Assembly: GCA_012976225.1 (NCBI GenBank)
Contig: JAAVVG010000002.1
Coordinates: 62,001 to 126,000 of the forward strand
DNA length: 64,000 nt
Direction: 5' to 3'
DNA from: Golubevia sp. BC0850
Lineage: Eukaryota; Basidiomycota; Exobasidiomycetes; Golubeviales; Golubeviaceae
Part shown: positions 10,772 through 21,696 of the stretch, piece after piece
Position numbering within the stretch: the first letter of the stretch is position 1
Layout of the letters: each line of letters opens with the position of its first letter
Notes under the pieces: generated by a model
The model's database searches: none
Told to the model about the DNA's origin: nothing
The model's input: only the letters and a program-made list of their open reading frames with translations
Translations under genes and position numbers: made by a program

Positions 10772-12284
10772 CTACTTCACATCGGCTTTAACCTCAACCG
10801 GAGCAGCCTCAACAATCTGAGGCCAGCTTTTCTCCATTTCCTTAGTTCCAGCAGGAAAAGGTAGATCCGCGACTCCCTCAGGTAAGTAAGCTTCATTACT
10901 TTCATTCCCCTTAGCGGTTTCCCCACTTCTCAATTTACTCTTGTTACTTGCATTCTTAGCTTTCCCAATTGTATCTCTGACCGAATCATGAAGAGTCACA
11001 ATCCCACCTTTTGGTCCAGGAACGTTTCCCAAAACCAAAATCGTATCGTTTCTAGAATCAATTCGAAGAACTCTTAAGTTTTGGACTGTTGCGTGTCGGT
11101 TTCCTCCCATTCTACCTGCCATTTTCTTTCCTGGGAAAACTCGACCTGGATCTTGATGTTGACCTGTTGAACCATGAGAACGATGAGAAATCGAAACTCC
11201 ATGAGAAGCTCGGAGACCGTGGAAACCGTGACGTTTCATTACTCCCTGGAAACCGTGACCTCTGGTTATCGATCGAACATCTAAGGATTGTCCTGGTACG
11301 AAGTGGAGAGCTGAAAGCTTGGTTCCTATGAAGGGGAGGATGTGAGAGAGATCGAGAGGGGAGGAGGAAGAGATCAGCACAAATTCTTCGGATGTATGCC
11401 TGGAAACTTGATCATGAAGATTTTGAATTACAATTTCAAATCAGCTGTTCACTCAGAAGAGCTGATCGGAAGGGAACTACCTGGAGAAGGCAGTATGAGA
11501 TGAGGAAAAGCAAAAGCTTCCCTCCTTTGAACCCTCTTTAGCCAAGCCCGCTCCTCCCAAATTCATAGCCAATGGATCAATGGGATGGATCTTGAAGATC
11601 CCATAACCTTTTGATTTGAAAGTCGAGTTTGAGTCCGCAGCCATTTCTCCTCCCCTACTTTCTTGTCAGCTACTCACCTAGCGGTACCTTTGCGTCCTTC
11701 GAAATTCTGAACTCTCTAATGACCTTCTTCCCCGTATTCTTGATTCCAGCCTTCTGTAGATGACCTCTGATCTGCTTTGTGACCTTAGTAGAATCAGTGG
11801 CTGCGACTTGAAGAGCGTAGTACTTTTCCTTCTGCTTGAATCCAACTGCTCCTCCTTCTAAGTCTTCCTGCTCGAATCCGATTTGAGCACTGATCTGATT
11901 TGAATCAACTTGAAGAACTGTAGCTGGAACATGAGCACCAGTATCAGCTCTGAAATAAGAAGTCATTCCTTGTTTACGAGCGATTAAGCCAACTCGAAGA
12001 GAATCTGGAGTCCATTGAGAAGGAACCGTGACTTCTGGTTCTGATTGTGAGGTTGATTGAGATGAGTTCGGCGTTGTTGTGGGAGTTGCTAGTCTGGAGA
12101 TTGAACTTGAGGATAGAGAGCGAGATGAAGAAGGACAGGAAGAAGAGGAAGAATGTTGGATTTTGAGGTTCGCCAATGAAGAAGAAATGGATACAGCTCT
12201 CGCAATAGAAGGAGAGCTGACTGATGATAAGATTGCCCTGCTCGTCCTTGAACTTGAGTTTGCTAAACTCGATCTGCAAGCCAT
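10772..12284 (-). CDS. MRPL9: Mitochondrial large-subunit ribosomal protein uL3m
   Basis: Two exons, 12284-11678 and 11385-10772, give about 406 residues. A Ser/Arg-rich N-terminus ([13 protein letters not shown] onward) is a mitochondrial presequence. The uL3 body follows: [15 protein letters not shown], then after the intron [43 protein letters not shown] and [17 protein letters not shown], the family's most conserved stretch. An in-frame leucine codon upstream would extend the protein but the ATG at 12284 suits the presequence. The intron uses a GTGAGT donor and an acceptor at 11386; it contains its own open frame (see the separate entry). The start lies about 155 bp from the opposing start of copy B, so they probably share a promoter. 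Confidence 0.93.
11477..11644 (-). other. 55-codon open frame inside the uL3m intron
   Basis: An ATG at 11644 opens a frame of 55 codons with protein-like composition ([19 protein letters not shown]) ending at a TAG that follows an AG|GTAG junction. It lies wholly within the 292-nt intron. No acceptor lies in the 30 bases before it that would let it join exon 1 in frame. It may be chance, a cassette exon of a rare isoform, or a small nested gene. I do not recognise it. Confidence 0.25.
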
Positions 12285-12439
12285 CTTGGTTTGATTGGTG
12301 GTTCGCAGATAAAGTTGGTCTGCGAGCAAGAGGTTTCGCCATCGTCTTTGTTTCCTTCTCTTAATCTCTTTCTCTCCCCTCGTCTCGTTTCCTTTTCTCT
12401 TCTTGTTCTTTCCAAGCTTCGCAAGATCACTTCCTCGAC

Positions 12440-13921
12440 ATGATGATTGGGTCTCTTAGGTTTTATCGGAGCATCAGCAAGACCTTCGCCCTCAGAACGA
12501 CCACCTCAAATTTCAGCATCAGAGCAACTCGTTGCCTTACCAATCACTCATTAGTCCGATCCAATCCCTGTCATCCAACGAGTTCTTTACCTATCAGGTC
12601 CCTTTCAGCATCCCATCAAACAAAGTTCAACTCAAATACCTACCAAGAAACGAAACTTCGTCTTTGAGTCAAAATCTCAAAGTCGCTGGATGGAAGCCCA
12701 GTTCTACAGAATCCTATTGGAAGATTCGAGCCTCCGAATCGAAAGGGGTTTCTTGGACTTAATCTTCTGCAGGACATCAAGAACGCTCTCAAAGCAGCTA
12801 GGGCGAAGGACAAGTTGGATTGGGAGCAAGTACTCTCTGAAGCTCTTCAACGAGCGGCAGAGCAAAGGATCGCAGACGCCCTATCGAAACCCAAGACTCG
12901 AGGTCACTACCAGTCAACTTTCAAGCAAACCAAGTTAGACGATTTCAGGAGAGCAAGAGCTGTCATCCAGAACGGTGGCTCCGAAGATCATTATTCCTCT
13001 GCTTCTGGGCCAGTCTCACTGCTCCTTTCTCAGCAGACTATCCGAGTGCAGCACGCCAAAGAAGATATCGAAGCACTTCTTGGAGGCGATGCCTATCTAT
13101 CTCAGCCGACCGGGAAGTTCCCACCTTTCAAACACAAGGAAGTCCCGGACTGGCAAGCTCTCAAAAGGCTGGTGCTCACAGATCTAGCTCTCTCGCCTTC
13201 CAAAACCAGAGATGGTACACTCTCACCCACCGTTGTCTCTGAAATTCAAGTAGCAGTGGACCAAAGGATCAAAATGGAAGAGAAGGAAAAGAAGGAAAGG
13301 ATATATCGTCGGGTCACCATGCCGGACATCAACGCTGCAGAGGACGTTCTTCACTCGAGAAGAATCAAACAGATAAAGAAAGAGGTCTTTAGAAGGGAGT
13401 GTCATTTCGAGAATAGAACAGAGGCGGGGTTGCTCTTTCGACTCGACTCTTTACGAGGTCTGACTCTGGTGTTCACTTCCACTCTGATCTCCCACTCAGG
13501 CTCCTTTGATCTAGTACCGGATTGACTTGTCACCAACGTCTTCGGAGTGAGAGAAACTGAAGCTCGAGCATCTCGTTTCTCTCCAGAGCTACATGCAAAG
13601 TCTGAGAGGCTCATCCGGCGAATCTCTGACCTCTGGAAGAGTGAGGAATGGGCCACATAGTTTCTCTTCCCTCACTTTCCTCCTATCTCCCTCCGGAACT
13701 TCAAGCGTGGGTTCTCGCAGCTACATCATCTAGCGAAGTTGACTCCAGTTCAAGAAGGAGGACGAAACGCAGGCTACCCCATCATCGTCAAGAAGGCCAT
13801 CAGAAGAGCGATTCTCGAAAGGATTCTGAATCACAATTCTAAGAGCCAAATGCAGAAGCGGTCCTTCTCTCAAGCTACAGAAGCCGATATCATCAGAGCT
13901 GTTGTGTTGATCAAGGGATAG
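12440..13921 (+). pseudogene. Unidentified gene copy B of an inverted paralogous pair (mitochondrial-type N-terminus; frame interrupted)
   Basis: The ATG at 12440 opens a frame that resembles a mitochondrial presequence (Arg/Ser/Thr-rich, with LPIRSLSAS). A downstream exon, entered after a TAG at about 12554, reads SDPIPVIQRVLYLSG and then SKSQSRWMEAQFYRILLEDS. The frame then shifts by one near a GGGG run at about 12750 into a long frame (DKLDWEQVL, DDFRRARAVIQNGG, VPDWQALKRLVLTDLAL) that runs to the TAG at 13921 but contains TGA at 13523-13525 and TAG at 13658-13660. Short introns could remove these, but no well-formed pair restores frame. A C-terminal block IIVKKAIRRAILERILNH is shared with copy A. 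I do not recognise the family. Either a spliced gene I cannot solve, or a decaying one. Confidence 0.5.
12672..13696 (+). repeat. Inverted repeat, right arm (1,025 bp)
   Basis: This is the partner of 6935-7959. Similarity continues beyond the arm on the gene-3' side (about 13778-13860 against the complement of the bases left of 6935) at lower identity, with one near-perfect patch over the IRRAILERILNHNSKSQ codons. On the gene-5' side similarity falls off at once. That pattern fits a gene-conversion tract within an older paralogous pair. Confidence 0.93.
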
Positions 13922-14455
13922 AAAAAACTGAGTCCAAATGAGAAGCTGAGATGAAGGTGGCGTTTTGTAGGATTGGGGAACTTTGAATTTCCAGGGTTGC
14001 TCATACTTTACTTCATTTTGCTACCAATGTCCTCAAAACCATCGCATTTTGAACTATCAATTCGACAGGCCGTCGTTGTGGTGTATCTATACTTCTTTTT
14101 GAACCATCCCAAGCCTTCCTTGGACGTTCGTTATTCAATCAGATCGGCCATTCAGTTCTTTTTCTTCACAGCTACAAAGCAAACGAATCTTGAAACATTG
14201 AGAATCATCTATTGAGACTATAGTGTAGAGACATGAAAATGAAGAAAAACTGGCGTTAAGCTGAACAGAGGCGGGAACAAACAAGAGAAGGAGAACACAG
14301 AAACCGTTGATTCAACAGAAATGATGAATAAGGGAGAATGAATCTAGCATTTACAGAAGTCTTCGTTATTTCTTCTCTACCACGAAACTGATGTTTTACT
14401 TCTATCCAACTCTAACCCATCTTCTCCCTCCTTCTTAACCGATATCAACTTCTCT
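13922..14455. other. Convergent 3' region between copy B and the antiporter
   Basis: Short frames only; AT-rich toward 14100-14450. Likely 3' UTRs of the two converging genes. Nothing else recognised. Confidence 0.5.
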
Positions 14456-17400
14456 TTATCTCTCCTCATCTCCCTTTTTCCACCCCGTCAAAACTGGAGG
14501 TCCATCTGAGGGTAGATCGATCATGACTCTGCCAGAAGTTCCAATAGGGGTATTGGGGTTACTGTCGTCCTGTTCTGTTCCTGGAACTTTGAAGATGCTC
14601 TCGCTGGCACCAGAGACTGCGATAGAAGGGATCGAAGAAGGTGTCTGAGAAGGGCTGAATTGAGTTCTCTGAGGAGTCGAGAGTGGCGAAGCTTGAGCTA
14701 ACTCTGGATTGGCGGAATTGTTTGAATTCCTGTTCGAATGAGATCCACCTGTAGATGAAGTCAAGGAAGTAAGAAGAGAAGTGATTCTACCTCCTCTACC
14801 TCGTGACTTTCCAGACGATTCATCATCTCTACTTTTACTCTGACTCAGAACGACAGGCTCAACGTTGTTGCCAGTTCCAGCATTTCCTCCGCTCATTGGA
14901 TGAGATTCCTTTGATGCACTGAGACTGGCGTTGCTGAGCTTTCGGTCTCTCAATCGACTGCCTCTTCCACCACCCGAGTTTCCTGCTCTAGAAGGAGAAG
15001 CAGATCTACTTCCTGGTCTGCTCGAGATGGGAGTAGGAGCCGAGTGATCGTGAGAAGTGTCCACACCGAGGAAGGAGATCGAAGATTGTCTTTGATGAGA
15101 CTTGTCTTGCTGAGGGCTTGAATCGATAGAATTAGAAGGAGTTTCCGCTTCGTCGACCATTTCTTCTTCTTCACCTTGAGCTTGATTGGATCCAGCTTTT
15201 CTACCTGAGAGACCAAGTTGACCAGCCAAGACTCTCTGGCGCATGGATTGCCTTCTTCCTCCCATGGAGGTAGCGGAAGGCCTGGTGTGAACCAGAGGAG
15301 CTTTGGAGGTGCTCTTCCTTCTCGGGGAAGATCCAGGAGTTCCAGGTGGAGATCTCGAGCGCTCCGAGGAAGCGTTGGAAGACATAGTCTGAGTCGAGTG
15401 AGAGGGAGAGGGACCGAAGGGGTTGTTGAAAGAAGTCGACCGATCCTCTTGACTATCTGGAGTTGATTCCCTTCTCTTGCTACTTTCATCCATTCCTCCG
15501 AATAAAAGAGCAGCTCTGTCATTCCTTTCTAAGCTAGTCTCGTCTTCGGTTGGGACTTGAGCTTTGGAGTTCGTTCTACCTCGAGCTTTCTGCTTCGAAG
15601 TCTCCCACCTTGATGGAATTCCTAGCCTGATCAGATGAGTAGCAGCATCTCTGACTCCCCAAGATTCGTGCTCGTTCTCCGAAACGTAATGTTTGAGAGA
15701 GTCCATGTTTGCATGAACCCAAGCTAGAGCGGGTGATTCGGCGCTGGAGATTGATTCTCTATCTTCCTCAGTTAATTGATCCAGGTTGATGATCTCGACC
15801 TTGGGATCGTCCGATCTAGATTCCAGATGCTCGATGATTAGCTTGTGTCCTTCTACCCAAGATCGAGTTCGAGGATAGCCAGAAGAATCGTCTCCTCCTC
15901 CGCACCTAGAGATGGCGAGGGCTTCCCTTTCCTGTTCCTTAGACCTGCGATCGAGTCCTTGCTCTTCATCATCTCTGTTGTCTCTTCTGACGTAGGCGTC
16001 CTCATCCTCTTCTCGGATGGCTCCACTGTGAAGGTCTCTGTCCATAGGAGCGTCGCTGATGTCTTGACCTTCCTCCTCTCTGCTCCTTCGACTGCTCTCC
16101 TCCTCCATCTGCTTCCGCCTCCTTTCTCGAGCCTCGTTCTCCTCTTTCTTCTGAAGCATAGCAGCCTTGTACCTTCGAAGTTCGCAGGTATCCTCGCCAG
16201 CCCATTCTGATGCTGGGTCGGCGTCGTACTCTTCGTCTTCGTAGTCTTCAGGATCTTCGATTTCGTTAGCAGCTCTCTCTAGATCTCGTTCGGTCCGAGT
16301 GTTGATCAAACCGATGTCTGGAGAATTATAGAATCCAGTTTTCTCTTGATCCGTTGCTGCAGCAGTTGCGCTGTCTCCGCTTCCACTTCCGCTTCCAGTG
16401 GTTGTCTCTTCTCTTCTCAGCTCCTTCTCAGCATCTCCTCCGATAGCTCCTTTCCCGATGATTCCTAATTGCGAGTCGAGAACTCTTCTGATCTCGGACA
16501 TTTCACCTTCTCCTTCCTTAGGTTCCTCTACCTCTTGAGATCGGAACCTTCTCACTCGATTCATCCAGTCAGGACCATCTGCGTTGGAGAAGGAGGCGTG
16601 CTTCGACCAAGTTCGGGTGATAGTGTGAGCTCTTCGTGAGAATGCGAAAAAAGGAATCGTCAATCCATGGACTGTGATGGAGCACAGAACGAAAAAGAAG
16701 ACGATAGGCTGGATAGTCAACGCTAAGACGTCGTTGCTGGTTTCTGGGGGATTCGGAACCTCTTCTGGGAGTTCAGTCCTTCCGAGGGTGGCAATGAAGA
16801 TAGCCCCGACTCCGATAGGTCCAAAATGACCACAGAAGATTGACTCTCGGAAGGTCTTGATGTCTGGAATCCATTTCCATAGAGCGATGATGATTGGAAT
16901 TCTCTTGAGGAGAAGAACCAGAATCGCCAAAACGAACAGTCGCCAAAGCGTCAAAGATCCTCCTGCGTCGGTGAACTCGTGGAACGGCATCAGAGCTCCA
17001 ATGTAGATGAAAGTTGCCTGCGAAAGAAGGGAAGAGAAAACAAAGATGTGAAGACAGAGGGAAGTAAAGACAAGGAATGATGGTCAGGCGTGGTTCTCGA
17101 TCCGACATAGCTCTGATCTTTCCGATCCAGCCAGTAGTAACGTACAGTATTGAAAAGCAGGTCTACGATATTGGAAAAGTTGGAATCTTCGGTTTGACGA
17201 GTGAACCATCCGCTATGGAGATGGAGAGGGGAGGGAAGAAGTTTGTTAGAGGCCGGCAATTGTAGGTCCAGCGATCCCTTATTCACTACTCACTCCCAAG
17301 CAAAAGCAGTTCCACAAGCGAAGGCAGCTAGAAGATCGTCACTTCCCAACAATACATTGACTCCCATACTAGCAATAGCTAAACTGACGTACTGAGCTAC

Positions 17401-18926
17401 GAAAGATTCTCTGTCGACAAGCTTCTTTCTCTCAGAGAATCTCATCACTTTCCTAGCAGCCCATCCTATGAGAGCTCCCAAGATCGTACCGAACACGATC
17501 TGATAAGCGAGAGAGTCATAAAACTGTGAAGATGAAAGGAAAGTGAGATTATGCTCGCCTGAAGATATAGATTTTTGCTCTATCACTCACCCACTCTGCC
17601 ATTGCTTTGCCTCGATTGTCTCTATTGGTAGTCAAAAAGAGCGCCAAAAAGAGGAATGGGAACGCTGCACCATCATTGCATCCTTGTTGTTCAAAATTGA
17701 GAAAGAGAAGCGAAAATGTGAGAAGGAGAAGCGAAAACATCATGTCTTCTCATCCGTGTCTATAGTCTTTCTTCATCTTGCATCCCCACTCACCTGATTC
17801 GCACATCAGCATGTGTCTCAAATGAGCAGGAACATGTTTCTCAGCCCAAGGACCACCAACTACAGCTTGAGCTAAGATAGGATCCGTAGGAGTGACGCAA
17901 GCAGCTACCACCATTGAGTTGAGGAAATCCAGACCTGGAATCAGAGCGTAGATGAGACCAGCAGTCACCATCCAACCCCAGATCATGACAGGTCCTAGAA
18001 GCATGATGATAGATCTCCAATGCTTCAGGAGATACTTCTTTGGAAGTTCTACTCCAACAGCGAAGACTGATAGAGCTACTGTAACTCTCATGACTTCCAA
18101 GGTGACTTCATTTGTGATGTGTCCTCCTGGAGCTCGGCTTTCGTTACCTCCCCAGTCTGCAGGATCGAAAAGTCCTAGAGCTGCTGGTCCTACGATGATT
18201 CCAAAGACTGCTGCTAGAGGCGCTTCTCCGAGGTAGAGTCTCTCCTTGATGAAGAGAGAGAACATTCCAAACTGCGAGGCGGAAGGAGAGAAAAGAAAAA
18301 GGATGATCCAGAGAAATGTGGTATGGAACAATTTGTCGAGATAAACCTCAGCGCCAGATGAACAGCAGGGAACGATGCGAAGGGAAGCCTGAGAATCCCC
18401 CAAGGCTGTTGAGCTACTGGGATTTCAGCCAAACTCTCCTCGATCTACCTGATTTTCAGTTTGTCAGAGATGGTCTTTGGAGAAGGATTTGATCTTTGTG
18501 GACGAGATCGCTTTCTGTACGATTGATCGATTGGCAAGCACCAGAAGGAAAGACAGGCAGAACCCTCCTTCCTGGCTAGCAGCTCTCCTTTCTCATCTTC
18601 AGCTGAGCATCAGAGAGATGTTCTACCGTACTAAGCATGCTACTTAAGGGCTTGGCACGCGATCTGAATAATGGACATCAGAATGAGTCTTCTGTAGCCA
18701 CCACCACCTCCAACTTGACCTGACTCAGTCCCGTCCCGTCCAATCCAATTTGTCCTTCTTCTTCTATCAGTCTATCAGTAGCTCTGCGTTCCACCTTGTC
18801 TCTCATATCAAGAACTTGCAGCGTACTCACGATGGCGATGAAGAAGCCCAGCCCGACATAGATGAGGTGAACAGCAGTGACCTCAAAGGGTCTAAAATGA
18901 CCCGGTGAAACCTCTGCTTCTACCAT
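14456..18926 (-). CDS. NHA1: Na+/H+ antiporter, NHA1/SOD2 type
   Basis: Plasma-membrane cation/proton antiporter (CPA family) exporting Na+ or K+. Six exons, 18926-18831, 18271-17794, 17682-17591, 17523-17294, 17212-17146 and 17017-14456, keep phase and give about 1,174 residues. The first 440 hold the transporter: hydrophobic helices, the unwound-helix motif VTPTDPILAQAVV with its ion-binding Asp pair region, then NDGAAFPFLFLALFL, the conserved Asp-containing NDG motif, and FACGTAFAWDGWF. The remaining roughly 730 residues are a long cytosolic tail, acidic then Ser/Arg-rich (ERSRSPPGTPGSSPRRK), as in fungal NHA1 proteins where the tail regulates activity. The 3' exon is intronless for 2.5 kb. 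Confidence 0.94.
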
Positions 18927-19931
18927 TTGGATGGAGAAGAGAGGGGTAGTGAATCTATATGTATGAGTCTAAGTTCTTGTGGATGAAATGACTGATGGAG
19001 AGGATTGGTATCGAAAAGGCAGGTGAAGAGGATTTAGAAGAGAATGGAGGTCCAGTCTCGCAGCATCAGGGTTTGGATCGATCTTGCTTGTATATTGCCT
19101 TGGGAGATTTTCAGTCTTGAGGGAATTGAAATCTTGAGACTTGGAATTATCCGAATCTACCAGAGGTTTATTGGAATCCTGCAGGAAGGGTGTTGGTTCC
19201 GAAGTAAGGAGGTGCGTTGTAAATTTTGCCCTGCCTGCAAACGAGGTACGTCATCGGAGAAAAAGGGGTCTACTTTCTATTGTTCAATCTCTTGAGCTTT
19301 TGATCTTGAATTTCTGAAAGGATGTGGTGAAAAGATTTGGATCTTGATTCAAATTGCCTCGGAGGAAGAAGTTCGAATCAGGTAGAGAAAAAAAAGGGGG
19401 GAAGCTGTTGTCACTTGTTGACCTCGACTTTCTACTTGCAAGCCTATTGAAAATTGAGCTTGAAGATTCAAAGAACTTGTTGTGATTCTAAGAGAGTGTC
19501 AAGATAGGAGAAGGGGAAGGGTAGGAGGAGGGTCTGGTAATTCTCCCTAAGACGAATTGTTCGCTCGACCTCTTGTCAAAGACGTGCTTAGGATAGCTTT
19601 CCATGCATTAATCTTTGCAATGTTGAGTAAGCTGGGTGCCGGCGTACAGCACCGCGTCCTTGCCACTATACACCCAGGTTGTCAACAACCAGACACGTCC
19701 TCTGCACTTCGAAAGCAAACCCCTCTCTTACTCACACAATACATGAAGTATTCAAAGAAAGGCAGATTACAAATATCAAGGATCCCCATTAACAAATGAT
19801 TTGAGATAAAGCAATTTGACAAAAGAGGGCAGGTAGAGGTGAACAGAAAATAATGACAAGAAACTTCATCGAACAAATACAACAGATACAACAAATGGGA
19901 AAACAAATGGAAACACTTTTCACCAACCCTT
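18927..19931. other. Spacer between antiporter start and APC10 end
   Basis: About 1 kb containing the NHA1 promoter (nearest 18926) and the APC10 3' side. Two frames on the + strand (19044-19295 and 19557-19799) do not resemble proteins and have no splice context. I see no RNA gene. Confidence 0.5.
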
Positions 19932-21573
19932 TCATCTCAACCCGAATCCTCCCCCTCCAAAGGTTCCGCTCAAAGGAGGAAGTAATCGACCAAAATTCCT
20001 AAGTTCTTCTTCTCCTTCTCTCTTTCCCCCAATTCTTTCTCTCTCCTCCTCATCTTCAGTTTCTTCTTCCTCCTCACTATCAAAAACAGTCCCCATCCAA
20101 ACGTCACCATCGACTTTTTCAGTTTTGATTCTCATTCCACCGAAATCCTTTGGGTCTTCAAAAGCACCCAAAGCTCTAATTCTTGCCAATTCTTCTCCTT
20201 CCTTTTGAATTTTCCCATCCCTCATACCAAGTGTCACGCCAGTTCTGTTTTCTCTATCCGTTCCTCCTATCTTAGAACCAAATCCAATCTTCTCAGAGAT
20301 CTCATCTTCAAAAGTCAAGGTGCTAAGTTCTTTAGGACTGAAAACCTTAATCCCTCTAACATGAGTGTCTTTACCATTTAAATGATTTGCTAGAATGCAA
20401 ATTTGTAACATGTTGACGTAAATTGGAGGTTGAGGGGGTTTATCAGATCTGGCTGTTGGATCATCTTCTTCAGAAATTGTGGGGTCTGATTTATCTAAAA
20501 GGAAGGATTTCCATCCTCTAGGTTCGGTGAATTCCCTGGTAGAGGGTAAGGGTAAGATACGATGATTTCGATCAGGATTTGATTAATGTCGAAATCAGCT
20601 AGGTAGAAATGTTGAGAGATGAAGGGGAACGAGCGAGGGGGAGAAGAAAAGGAACGGTAGCAGGGAGAGAGAAAGCTCACCTAGTTCTAACCTCCTGTAA
20701 ATCATGATAATGAGTTCCGGCTTTGATCATGATTTTCGTTGCCGTGTATGAATCATCTAGAGTGTAATCCAAAAAGATAGAGACGTGCTTTCAAGACCAT
20801 GGAAGGATGACAAGGGAGTACGTTAGAATGAGCTTGATATTATTCAAATTGGGAAATCGTGGATCTTGCCGTCTCTACCTACTGTCACTGGAGTTCGTTT
20901 TGCGAATTGGATGTTAACAGCATGAGGTTGTTGTCCGTCACTCCTGGGGAAGGTTGAGATAGCAGAGGCAAGGTAAAAAGAGATTAGAAAGGGAGAGAGA
21001 GACTGGAGGCCACTTTGTTCTTTGATGACTTGAAAATCGAGCCTTTGAAAATGAGATCAATTCAAAAGAGTTGCTGATTTCTTCAACTCAAGGCGTGGAG
21101 GGGTTTCTGCAAGATGGAAGGCAGCTCGACTTGAACCTCGCAGGTCTATCTTCCCTCGATGACCCTTTGCTTCTCCCTTTTAAAACACCAGTCTGACTTG
21201 ATTGAATGTTCAGTCTCTAGCTGAACCATCCATTCCAACCGATGCTCTCTCTCTCTCTCTCTTTGACCAACGAAATTGAGCTTGTTAATCCTCACTGCCA
21301 AAGAGCATTCAAGCTTTCATCTCTAAGCTGAGCCAGACCGTTTCCAACTTTTTGGGAACTGAGAAGCCACTGAGTACCGGGTTGAGATCCAACGTCTCGT
21401 TTGTTAGATAGATCTACTTGTACAAGGGGAATAGGAAGAGGGTCAGAGATAAGAGGCAAGGGTTAGGGATTGAATTGAATGGAGGGCTCCCCTCCTCTCC
21501 TCTCCTCTTCTTGAATCGATTTCCATTTGACTTGATTCGCTGAGATTTACTTACCTGCAACGTCGTAGAACAT
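19932..21573 (-). CDS. APC10: Anaphase-promoting complex subunit 10 (Doc1)
   Basis: APC10 helps the APC/C ubiquitin ligase bind D-box substrates. Five exons, 21573-21555, 21413-21296, 20943-20883, 20787-20681 and 20535-19932, join in phase to about 302 residues. The DOC domain reads clearly across the joins: DVGSQPGTQWLLSSQKVGN, then QLRDESLNALWQSDGQQPH, HVSIFLDYTLDDSYTATK, YHDLQEVR, EPRGWKSF and ICILANHLNGKDTHVRGIK. The first exon is only 19 nt (MFYDVA). After the domain there is an unusual acidic, Gly-rich extension of about 110 residues ending GGGGFGLR; most family members stop soon after the domain with Ile-Arg. Assignment is firm; the tail could instead be cut by an unseen intron. Confidence 0.92.
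21245..21262. repeat. CT dinucleotide microsatellite
   Basis: Nine CT units in the intron between APC10 exons 2 and 3. No other role seen. Confidence 0.9.
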
Positions 21574-21696
21574 GAGACTACAGATGATTATGCGACTGAG
21601 ATCTTGTGTTGTTCTCTTAGAAGTTGCAACACTTCTCTTCTCGTCAACTTCATCGCTTCTTCAATTCAATCCATCAATCTTCAATTACAATTTGAA

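Noticed and set aside
6935-13696. Transposon with kilobase terminal inverted repeats
   Set aside because: The arms are parts of a gene pair with related flanks, the spacer holds ordinary host genes, and no transposase or target duplication was seen.
19044-19799. Two + strand frames of 80-83 codons upstream of the antiporter
   Set aside because: No family resemblance, no introns or conserved motifs; spacer sequence.
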